Assembly (NCBI GenBank): GCA_903938205.1
Contig: CAJACJ010000114.1
Coordinates: 1 to 6,369 of the forward strand
From: an uncultured bacterium
GTDB taxonomy: Bacteria; Planctomycetota; Phycisphaerae; Phycisphaerales; SM1A02
Direction: 5' to 3'
DNA length: 6,369 nucleotides
Under the pieces are notes generated by a model, which was not told the origin of the DNA, searched no databases, and worked only from the letters and a program-made list of their open reading frames with translations. The position numbers were made by a program, and so were the translations under genes. Shown one piece after another: positions 1-5,345 of the stretch (its first letter is position 1; every line of letters starts with the position of its first letter).

Positions 1-1522
1 ATTTAATAGCCTCAATGAACGTTGGCTCAAGACCCTTGAAAGATTTCTTCTCGACCAGTTGGTCGCGCAGCGGCTTGTTGGGGCCACGGAAATTCTCAAG
101 CAGGTCCTTCTCAAAATTGTTCACTTGATCAACAGGAACATCGTCCATTAAACCTTTGCTTGCGGCAAAGATGGAGATGCACTGATCGAACACGTCAAAT
201 GGCGTGTACTGACCTTGCTTGAGAAGTTGAACCATGCGCGCGCCGCGATCAAGTTGGCGCTGACTGGAAACGTCAAGCTCGGTGCCAAGTTGCGCGAAGG
301 CTTCAAGTTCACGGAACGCCGCAAGATCAAGTCGAAGCGAGCCCGCGACTTCTTTCATGGCTTTAATTTGCGCATTACCACCCACGCGGCTCACGGAAAT
401 ACCCACGTTAATCGCGGGACGAATACCGGCCGCGAACAATTCAGGCTGCAAGTAAATCTGACCGTCGGTGATGGAAATCACGTTGGTCGGAATGTAAGCC
501 GACACGTCGCCTTCTTGCGTTTCAATAATTGGAAGCGCGGTAAGCGAGCCGCCGCCATTCTCCTTGGAGAGTTTGGTGGATCGCTCAAGCAAACGACTAT
601 GCAGATAGAACACGTCGCCGGGATAGGCTTCGCGGCCTGGCGGACGGCGCAACAAAAGCGAAAGTTCGCGGTACGCAACGGCTTGCTTTGAAAGATCGTC
701 GTACACGCACAGAACATGCTTTGGCGTTTTGCCATCTTTGCCCTGCCACATGAACCACTCGCCCATGGCGCAACCGGAGTACGGCGCGATGTATTGCATT
801 GGCGCGCTTGTGCCGGCGCCGGCGTCCACCACGATTGTGTATTCCATGGCGCCGTTCTTCTTCAGCGTGTCCACAACATTGGCCACGGTTGAATCTTTCT
901 GACCAACAGCCACATACACGCACACAACGGCGTCGGGTGTTCCCCAATATTTTTTCTGATTGATGATGGCGTCAATGCACACGGCGGTCTTGCCGGTCTT
1001 GCGATCACCAATGACAAGTTCGCGCTGACCACGACCCACGGGAATCATGGAATCAACGGCTTTCACGCCGAATTGCAGCGGTTCCGTCACAGGCTGACGC
1101 TCTTTAATGCCAGGAGCAACAATGTCAACCTTCATGCTGGCGGTGGCTTTAATAGCCGGACCGCCGTCGATTGGATTGCCAAGCGCGTCCACCACGCGGC
1201 CAAGAAGTTCTGGACCAGCTGGTACTTCAAGCAAGCGACTGGTGCTGCGAACGGTGTCGCCTTCGCGCACGCGCGTGGCGTTGCCGAAGATGGCCACGCC
1301 GACCATGTCGGTTTCAAGATTCATGATTTGGCCGGTCACAACTCCGCCTTCGGAGTCGAACTCAACCAGCTCGCCGCTCATGGCTTTGCTTAAGCCATAC
1401 ACGCGCGCAATGCCGTCGCCAATTTCAACCACTTGTCCCACTTCGGAGATTTCAAGTTGCTGGCTGAATTGCTCAATTTCTTTTTTAATGACCGATGTGA
1501 TTTCGTCTGTTTTAATTTTCAC
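1..1522 (-). CDS. atpA: ATP synthase F1 subunit alpha (3' end cut by window edge)
   Basis: Alpha subunit of the F1 catalytic head; with beta it forms the alpha3beta3 hexamer that makes or hydrolyses ATP at the cytoplasmic face of the inner membrane. The reading frame is open for 507 codons from a GTG start at 1522 to base 1. Family length is about 500-515, so only a few C-terminal codons are missing. The N-terminal delta-binding helix is followed by the beta-barrel, the nucleotide-binding domain with Walker A GDRKTGKT at residues 172-179 (Lys178), the YDDLSKQAVAYRE segment, and ISVSRVGG with Arg379, the equivalent of E. coli alpha Arg376. The GTG start is chosen because AGAGGT lies 6 nt upstream (1534-1529), and the next in-frame ATG would remove the conserved N-terminus. 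It lies 61 nt downstream of atpH in the same operon. Identification is very secure; the exact C-terminus is unseen. Confidence 0.97.
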   Translation of the reverse strand, partial: MKIKTDEITSVIKKEIEQFSQQLEISEVGQVVEIGDGIARVYGLSKAMSGELVEFDSEGGVVTGQIMNLETDMVGVAIFGNATRVREGDTVRSTSRLLEVPAGPELLGRVVDALGNPIDGGPAIKATASMKVDIVAPGIKERQPVTEPLQFGVKAVDSMIPVGRGQRELVIGDRKTGKTAVCIDAIINQKKYWGTPDAVVCVYVAVGQKDSTVANVVDTLKKNGAMEYTIVVDAGAGTSAPMQYIAPYSGCAMGEWFMWQGKDGKTPKHVLCVYDDLSKQAVAYRELSLLLRRPPGREAYPGDVFYLHSRLLERSTKLSKENGGGSLTALPIIETQEGDVSAYIPTNVISITDGQIYLQPELFAAGIRPAINVGISVSRVGGNAQIKAMKEVAGSLRLDLAAFRELEAFAQLGTELDVSSQRQLDRGARMVQLLKQGQYTPFDVFDQCISIFAASKGLMDDVPVDQVNNFEKDLLENFRGPNKPLRDQLVEKKSFKGLEPTFIEAIK

Positions 1523-1528
1523 TGGTGT

Positions 1529-1534
1529 ACCTCT
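1529..1534 (-). promoter_or_regulatory. Shine-Dalgarno site deciding the GTG start of atpA
   Basis: AGAGGT on the minus strand sits 6 nt before the GTG at 1522. The same AGAGGT appears before atpF. It supports GTG rather than any downstream ATG as the initiation codon. Confidence 0.75.
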
Positions 1535-1583
1535 GTGTTCAATCTATAAAAGTGGTGGAAGAAAGTTGTGTGTACGAAAATGT

Positions 1584-2201
1584 TTAGTGCTGGCTCGCTC
1601 CGCCATCCATAAAACGATCTGGAGAAACGGCGAAGTCTTGTCGTGCTGAATCAATCATGGCCGCCTGCATGCGTCGCAAACGAGTGGCCACGCTGCCATC
1701 GATGAGTTGATCACCAATGCGAAGCTTGATGCCGCCAATCATGCTGGCGTCTTTGTAACTGTGAAGAACGGCTTCTTTGCCGTAAGTGGCTTTAATTCTG
1801 CTGGAAACGCTGGCGGCTACTTCGGCGTCAATGGCGCCGCCGTTGACCGTGTACACGTCCACTTCCAACTTGCCAAAACGTTCCTGCATGAGTTGGTCAA
1901 ACGCGTCGCCCACTTCAAGCAGGTGACCCACGCGACCCTTGCGGCTGAGAATAAGAATGAACTTCATCAGCAGGTCGCTGATGTTGCCCTTGAGAATATT
2001 TTGCAAACTGTGCTCACGCTTCTTGGCGTCCACGATTGGGCTTTGCAGAAAATGACGAAACGGCGCGTTGGCGCGAACCAACTCGCACAACTCGTCAAGC
2101 TCCTCGCCAATTTCGGCGGGAACATTCGCGCCCGCGGCCAAAGCCAGCGAGAGCAAACTCTCTGCATACATTTTCGCGACTCGATCCACTTGTGCGGGCA
2201 T
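1584..2201 (-). CDS. atpH: ATP synthase F1 subunit delta (OSCP homologue)
   Basis: Delta caps the F1 head and ties alpha N-termini to the b-subunit peripheral stalk, so it acts as part of the stator. The 205-residue product has the family layout: an N-terminal helical domain beginning with VAKMYAESLLSLA (residues 8-20), FLQSPIVDAKKR (51-62), and the C-terminal signature at 156-178 with GGIKLRIGD and LIDGSV. Usual bacterial length is about 175-185, so this copy has a tail of roughly 15-20 extra residues after about 185 (ending DFAVSPDRFMDGGASQH), not part of the conserved fold. The ATG at 2201 follows a purine-rich AGAAAGAAG stretch rather than a strong Shine-Dalgarno. It lies 24 nt after atpF and 61 nt before atpA, which fits co-transcription. 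The family call is firm. Confidence 0.95.
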   Translation of the reverse strand: MPAQVDRVAKMYAESLLSLALAAGANVPAEIGEELDELCELVRANAPFRHFLQSPIVDAKKREHSLQNILKGNISDLLMKFILILSRKGRVGHLLEVGDAFDQLMQERFGKLEVDVYTVNGGAIDAEVAASVSSRIKATYGKEAVLHSYKDASMIGGIKLRIGDQLIDGSVATRLRRMQAAMIDSARQDFAVSPDRFMDGGASQH

Positions 2202-2225
2202 GTGCTTCTTTCTCTATCGAATGCT

Positions 2226-2756
2226 TTAGCGGCTTGTCATTTCTGAAAGGCTTTCATCAACCAATCGCTTTTGATCGCCTGGTTGAATCTCGCGCTTGAG
2301 AATTTTTCCAGCCACGGTCGTGGCCAATGTGGCGGCGACCGCGTGAATTTCCGCAAGAGCCGTGCGCTTGGCGCTTTCAAGTTCTTGCGTTGCGCGAAGG
2401 CGCATTTCCTCCAACTCGCGTTGACTGCGTGCGCGCAATTCATCGGCTTGACGATCGGCTTCGGTGCGGGCTTTGCGAATCATGTCGTCAGCGGCGGTGC
2501 GGGCCTCTTCAAGGCGCTTCTCAAATTCGCTTTGCGCGGCCTTGGCTTTGGCTTGAGCGGCTTCGGCGGCGCGAATTTCGCCCAGGATTTTTTCATCACG
2601 GGCATCAAGCGCCTTGGTGATTTTGGGCCACACAACAAATGCGAATGTTCCGAATGCAATCAGGAACACCGCGACGGTGCTGAAGGCTGGAAGCAACTTA
2701 AAGCTCAGCGGACTTGCTTCGGCGGCGGCTTCATTGGCAAGAATAAAAATATTCAT
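2226..2756 (-). CDS. atpF: ATP synthase Fo subunit b
   Basis: Subunit b is the membrane-anchored peripheral stalk that holds F1 against rotation. The 176-residue protein has a short N-terminus, one hydrophobic membrane span at about residues 21-43 (LLPAFSTVAV...AFVVWPKITKAL, with the typical WP-x-I-x-xAL junction), then a long charged Ala/Glu/Lys/Arg-rich helix from about 50 to 140 predicted to be a coiled coil, and a C-terminal segment (about 141-176) of the kind that contacts delta. Length is slightly above the 156-170 usual for bacteria. The ATG at 2756 is preceded by AGAGGT at 2766-2761, which fixes the start. Only one b-type gene is seen between atpE and atpH, so the stalk is probably a b homodimer rather than a b/b' heterodimer. 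Confidence 0.95.
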   Translation of the reverse strand: MNIFILANEAAAEASPLSFKLLPAFSTVAVFLIAFGTFAFVVWPKITKALDARDEKILGEIRAAEAAQAKAKAAQSEFEKRLEEARTAADDMIRKARTEADRQADELRARSQRELEEMRLRATQELESAKRTALAEIHAVAATLATTVAGKILKREIQPGDQKRLVDESLSEMTSR

Positions 2757-2819
2757 AAGAACCTCTCAAGCAAAATGCAATCGCTGCGTGATCACCGCCG
2801 CGATTATGGAAGTGCGCAA

Positions 2820-2849
2820 GGTCGACGCGGAATTTCTTCCGCGCCGACC
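2820..2849 (-). promoter_or_regulatory. Intercistronic 13-bp RNA hairpin with GAAA tetraloop, between atpE and atpF
   Basis: Read on the minus strand, the 5' arm GGTCGGCGCGGAA and the 3' arm TTCCGCGTCGACC pair over 13 bp with no unpaired base. One pair is a G-U wobble; on the plus strand the same position is an A-C mismatch, so the structure is better in the atp transcript than in antisense. The loop is GAAA (2836-2833), a GNRA tetraloop. It starts 13 nt after the atpE stop and ends 63 nt before the atpF start. No T-run follows it, so it does not look like a complete intrinsic terminator. A role in protecting the 3' end of a processed atpE mRNA, or partial attenuation before atpF, is inference. 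Confidence 0.7.
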
Positions 2850-2862
2850 CGCGCCTGATCAA

Positions 2863-3186
2863 TTATTTAACGAAACCGATGAGCAAACCAACAACCACTG
2901 CGAAGAGCGCAACGCCTTCGACAAGAGCGGCGGTCAAAATCATTTGAATGAAGATCTTGCCGGCCATTTCTGGTTGACGGGCAATGCTCTCCACGGCGCT
3001 TCCGCCGATGCGGCCAATACCAATCGCAGCTCCGATAGCCGCAAGACCAGCGGCAAGTCCGCCGCCAACTCCAAGGCCCCAGTTCACCGCGCCAACGGCG
3101 GCAACCGCGTCAGCAGCCATGGCTGGTGATGCTGCTAACAATGTCATTCCGATTGCTGTCATTCCAACGGTCACGATGTTCTTCAT
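2863..3186 (-). CDS. atpE: ATP synthase Fo subunit c, with signal-peptide-like leader
   Basis: Subunit c forms the proton-carrying rotor ring in the membrane. The start is placed at the ATG at 3186 because GGAG lies 8 nt upstream (3198-3195); an in-frame ATG at 3213 has no such site. The 107-residue product is longer than the usual 70-90. Residues 1-24 look like a secretory leader (MKN, hydrophobic core, then SPAMA-A), leaving about 83 residues with two helices at roughly 36-62 and 77-103. The polar loop has Arg70-Gln71-Pro72, and the ion-binding carboxylate is Glu90 in TAALVEGVALF. The residue after Glu90 is Gly and the helix-1 position equivalent to the sodium-binding Gln is Ile, so proton coupling is expected. 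Helix 1 carries an A-x-G-x-A-x-G-x-G variant of the glycine packing motif. It lies between two structured gaps. Confidence 0.95.
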   Translation of the reverse strand: MKNIVTVGMTAIGMTLLAASPAMAADAVAAVGAVNWGLGVGGGLAAGLAAIGAAIGIGRIGGSAVESIARQPEMAGKIFIQMILTAALVEGVALFAVVVGLLIGFVK

Positions 3187-3194
3187 TACAAGGT

Positions 3195-3198
3195 CTCC
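3195..3198 (-). promoter_or_regulatory. Shine-Dalgarno GGAG that decides the atpE start
   Basis: GGAG is 8 nt upstream of the ATG at 3186. The alternative in-frame ATG at 3213 has only CACCGCATC before it, and that segment is the arm of an inverted repeat. Confidence 0.65.
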
Positions 3199-3213
3199 AG
3201 TGTCAAGTGTCAT

Positions 3214-3231
3214 GATGCGGTGGGACGCATC
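3214..3231 (-). promoter_or_regulatory. Inverted repeat upstream of atpE (proximal)
   Basis: GATGCG and CGCATC form a perfect 6-bp inverted repeat around a 6-nt loop. It ends 27 nt before the atpE start, just outside the probable ribosome footprint. A role in shaping the atpE leader RNA is inference. There is no T-run. Confidence 0.4.
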
Positions 3232-3279
3232 GGGGTTCTATTCAAGCTTCAGCCCCACAAGCCGAAGCCAATTTCCGAA

Positions 3280-3297
3280 TGGGTTCACGCGAACCCA
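3280..3297 (-). promoter_or_regulatory. Inverted repeat in the atpB-atpE gap (distal)
   Basis: On the minus strand TGGGTTC and GAACCCA pair over 7 bp with a 4-nt GCGT loop, 28 nt after the atpB stop codon. Before it sits an imperfect tandem of AAAGAACTTTTGG and AAGAACTTTGGG (about 3323-3297). The following bases (TTCGGAAATT) are not a T-run, so a standard terminator is unlikely. It may act as an mRNA processing or stability element within the 139-nt leader of atpE. Confidence 0.45.
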
Positions 3298-3325
3298 AAG
3301 TTCTTCCAAAAGTTCTTTCAGTGAT

Positions 3326-4264
3326 TCAGTGAGCAGCCGTCGTCGCGCCATCCAATTCGTGCGCTTCACCTTCCTCTTCGTGATGGCTCATTAAACTAAT
3401 GAACACCGCGCTGAGGAACATGAATACGAACGCTTGCAAGAACGCGACGAAGAGTTCCATGAAAGTAATCAAGACGGCGAAGATGCCCGACGCCAATGTC
3501 ACGCCGGCGGTAGACCAGACATTTTGAGTGCCGGCCCATGTCATGCCGCCAAACATCAACAATGTCGCGAGCAATGTGTGCCCACCAAACATGTTGGCAA
3601 AAAGTCGAATGCACAATGCGGCTGGCTTAATGACAAGCCCCAGCACTTCCACCACGAAAATAATTGGCACCACAAGCAAAAGACCTTTTGGTCCCGCGAC
3701 AAGTTCATGGCCGCCACACAAATGTTCCAGCCAACCCTTCACGCCAAGTTCGCGGAAACCGTGCGCCTGAATCACAATGAACACAAAGAACGCAAGCACC
3801 GCGTTGACCGCGATATTGGCCGTGGCAGTTCCGCCCACCACCGCAAGTTGCGCATCTTCAATCCAGGTTCCAGTGATCAGTTGCATGTCCTGCATTGGAA
3901 CCATGCCGATTAAATTCAGCGCCAAAATCAGGAAGAACAGCGTCAGAAGAAACGGCGCAAATTTGTGCGCATCTTTCTTGCCCATCATTGGCGTCAACAT
4001 GTCATCGCGCAAATACAGGCACATGACTTCAATCACTTGCGCAAAGCGACCGCGTGATAAATAGCGGCGATGACCCATTGACTCTTTGCCCGTGGAAATA
4101 TTTTTGCTGGCGTACAGCAACACTGCCATGAACGCGATCAATCCAACAAACAGCGTGACCACTTGCAGCGTGAGACCGCTGTATGGCTCCATTCCGCCAA
4201 TGCGAACAGGCGCATCAAGTACGTGACTGACTGGATTGTTGCCGGAGGCGAGTAGGAATTGCAT
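3326..4264 (-). CDS. atpB: ATP synthase Fo subunit a
   Basis: Subunit a forms the two half-channels that carry protons to and from the c ring. The 312-residue protein starts at the ATG at 4264 (NNPVSHVLDAP near the N-terminus is family-like) and has several hydrophobic segments, at about 33-51, 102-122, 149-166, 194-212, 226-240 and 253-294. The essential arginine is Arg220 in IKPAALCIRLFANMFGGH. Two positions that are Glu219 and His245 in E. coli are His229 and Glu270 here. This swapped pair is known from mitochondrial subunit a and keeps the pair chemically complementary. Gln277 in LQAFVF matches E. coli Gln252. The C-terminus ends in an acidic and His-rich tail (HHEEEGEAHELDG) of about 20 residues. 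No strong Shine-Dalgarno precedes it, only AAGAA. It follows the AtpI-like gene by 93 nt. Confidence 0.96.
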   Translation of the reverse strand: MQFLLASGNNPVSHVLDAPVRIGGMEPYSGLTLQVVTLFVGLIAFMAVLLYASKNISTGKESMGHRRYLSRGRFAQVIEVMCLYLRDDMLTPMMGKKDAHKFAPFLLTLFFLILALNLIGMVPMQDMQLITGTWIEDAQLAVVGGTATANIAVNAVLAFFVFIVIQAHGFRELGVKGWLEHLCGGHELVAGPKGLLLVVPIIFVVEVLGLVIKPAALCIRLFANMFGGHTLLATLLMFGGMTWAGTQNVWSTAGVTLASGIFAVLITFMELFVAFLQAFVFMFLSAVFISLMSHHEEEGEAHELDGATTAAH

Positions 4265-4297
4265 GGATGATTCTTAAGTGAATTGAGTGAGAGAAAT

Positions 4298-4318
4298 ATT
4301 CACACGCGTTGCGTGAAT
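4298..4318 (-). promoter_or_regulatory. Possible stem-loop in the atpI-atpB gap
   Basis: On the minus strand ATTCACGC and GTGTGAAT pair over 8 positions (one G-U wobble) around a 5-nt AACGC loop. It lies between the AtpI-like stop (4358) and the atpB start (4264). No T-run follows it. It is modest and could be chance, but it adds to a pattern of hairpins in the longer gaps of this operon. Confidence 0.3.
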
Positions 4319-4357
4319 GTGGTGCAGAGTGAAAGTGAGAGGCGGAACTTACTGCCT

Positions 4358-4930
4358 TTATGATTTCCGTGTGGAAGAAGCATGACGTGACACTGATTTC
4401 GCCACGATGACTGCCTCCGCAAGAAGCCCAACCATCGCCCAAACCACTCCTCCAACCAACACACTCATGGCGGGCAGATGGGAGAAGAAGTATATCGAGA
4501 TGAGCAGAATTGGTGCCCCAAGAAGGCGAATGGTGGTTCCGCCCAGCCACCACAGCATCCATTCGCTGGCTGGTCGGCGTTTCCACGGCTGCATGCCAAA
4601 GAAAATCACCGCCCACAAAAGGGTGACACTGCCCGAAGCCAACTTCAGTCCCCTGCCAGATTCAGGTGGCGCCTGCCAACTTTCCCATGGGAGTGATGGC
4701 GTAAGTGCTGATAAAATAAGCATTAATATAAACAGGCCAACGACGCGGCTTACAGGAAGCGCGAATATTGGCTCGCCCTTTAGTGGGCCCGACTGGGAAA
4801 CTTGCGCCTGCCCCGTGGTTGATCCGGTCAGCGGTCCTTGAGTGGAGCTTTCTATAGATGTGCTGCCAGAACTGAAAGATGACGGCGCTGAAGCCGAAGA
4901 TGGCGGCTGGATTTGTTCAGAATCATTCAT
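4358..4930 (-). CDS. atpI: AtpI-like small membrane protein of the ATP synthase operon
   Basis: The product of 190 residues (ATG at 4930) has a long Ser/Thr/Pro/Gln-rich, probably disordered N-terminus (about 1-55), then four hydrophobic segments at about 61-79, 97-113, 126-148 and 154-177, and a short basic tail. Four helices directly upstream of atpB match the position and topology of AtpI/UncI, a poorly conserved protein linked to ATP synthase assembly, c-ring formation or Mg2+ supply in different species. Canonical AtpI is about 125-130 residues, so the extension accounts for the excess. The ATG at 4930 is preferred because it overlaps the preceding stop by 8 nt (ATGAATGA), the pattern of translational coupling. 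A TTG at 4960 would add MVKKPKIQPK, but its AAGG is only 2 nt away. Assignment rests on context and topology more than on sequence motifs. Confidence 0.7.
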   Translation of the reverse strand: MNDSEQIQPPSSASAPSSFSSGSTSIESSTQGPLTGSTTGQAQVSQSGPLKGEPIFALPVSRVVGLFILMLILSALTPSLPWESWQAPPESGRGLKLASGSVTLLWAVIFFGMQPWKRRPASEWMLWWLGGTTIRLLGAPILLISIYFFSHLPAMSVLVGGVVWAMVGLLAEAVIVAKSVSRHASSTRKS

Positions 4931-5306
4931 TTTTGGCTGAATCTTTGGCTTTTTTACCAAATCCTTCTAGTTCACTGTTCAATTTCAGGGCGTTTCTAAT
5001 AAAGGTGCTCACGGCCACAAGAACGCCGGCAGTTGCGCCGCCAATAATTCCCCAGTGGCCCATATTTGGATAGAAGTAGTCCACGCCCCATCCAAGCGCC
5101 ACGCCCGCCACAACTTGGCTTGAAAATTCCCAGCCAAGCGCCGCCATTTTCCAACCGATGCGGGTTTCTTTCAGGTCGCGGTTGCGCCGCGCGGTGGGCG
5201 AAAGCGGAATCAATCGCTTGGGGGAAAACGCAGGCACGCGATCGGCGTCATTCTCGCGCTGCGAATCCGAATCAAAGTTGTTGTCAGAGGCTGGCATGGA
5301 TTTCAT
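4923..5306 (-). CDS. AtpZ-like (AtpZ/AtpI family) two-helix membrane protein
   Basis: The 127-residue product has a charged, probably disordered cytoplasmic N-terminus (1-50) and two hydrophobic helices at about 56-77 and 85-104, rich in glycine (VVAGVALGWGVDYFYP and GIIGGATAGVLVAV), followed by a short charged tail. This two-helix glycine-rich hairpin with an aromatic Asp-containing loop, encoded first in an atp operon, matches the small AtpZ/AtpI-type (ATPase gene 1 family) proteins thought to aid assembly or cation supply. The ATG at 5306 is preceded by a short AGG at 5314-5312; a second ATG at 5297 has none, so the upstream one is preferred. It is the first gene of the operon here, 39 bp from the divergent NuoI-like gene and overlapping the AtpI-like gene by 8 nt. 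Confidence 0.78.
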   Translation of the reverse strand: MKSMPASDNNFDSDSQRENDADRVPAFSPKRLIPLSPTARRNRDLKETRIGWKMAALGWEFSSQVVAGVALGWGVDYFYPNMGHWGIIGGATAGVLVAVSTFIRNALKLNSELEGFGKKAKDSAKNE

Positions 5307-5319
5307 GGAAGCCTACACT
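5291..5319 (+). promoter_or_regulatory. Weak sigma70-like promoter candidate for the NuoI-like gene
   Basis: CTGGCA (5291-5296) and TACACT (5314-5319) are separated by 17 bp and each match the consensus at 4 of 6 positions. A transcript would begin near 5326, about 20 nt before the ATG. The site overlaps the start of the AtpZ-like gene. It is weak and may be chance. Confidence 0.2.
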
Positions 5320-5345
5320 TCAACGCCAATCACCGAGACACCCCC

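Noticed and set aside
1707..2246. Long open frame (179 codons) on the plus strand, antisense to atpH
   Set aside because: Its partner on the minus strand is clearly delta with family motifs. The antisense protein has no recognisable domain, and such frames arise from the codon bias of the real gene.
2820..2849. Hairpin after atpE as a standard intrinsic terminator
   Set aside because: No T-run follows on the minus strand, and essential operon genes lie downstream, so full termination here is implausible.
2271..3129. Overlapping plus-strand open frames antisense to atpF and atpE
   Set aside because: They mirror well-identified b and c subunit genes, cross the intergenic hairpin, and show no motif or ribosome site of note.
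3201..3206. Perfect TTGACA on the minus strand just before atpE, as a possible internal promoter
   Set aside because: No acceptable -10 hexamer lies 16-18 bp downstream; the position falls inside the atpE coding start.
3187..3213. Upstream ATG at 3213 for atpE
   Set aside because: No ribosome site precedes it, it would put nine residues before an otherwise normal leader, and the ATG at 3186 has GGAG at good spacing.
3434..3913. Plus-strand open frame antisense to atpB
   Set aside because: Subunit a with its essential Arg and helices is encoded opposite; the His/Asn/Gln-rich translation is typical of a reverse-complement shadow of membrane-protein codons.
4215..4616. Minus-strand open frame crossing the AtpI-like stop and the atpB start
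   Set aside because: It is in a different frame from both real genes, lacks membrane segments where the real product has them, and overlaps the start of atpB.
4931..4960. TTG start for the AtpI-like gene, adding ten residues
   Set aside because: The AAGG before it is only 2 nt from the TTG, and an ATG overlapping the previous stop by 8 nt is available at 4930.
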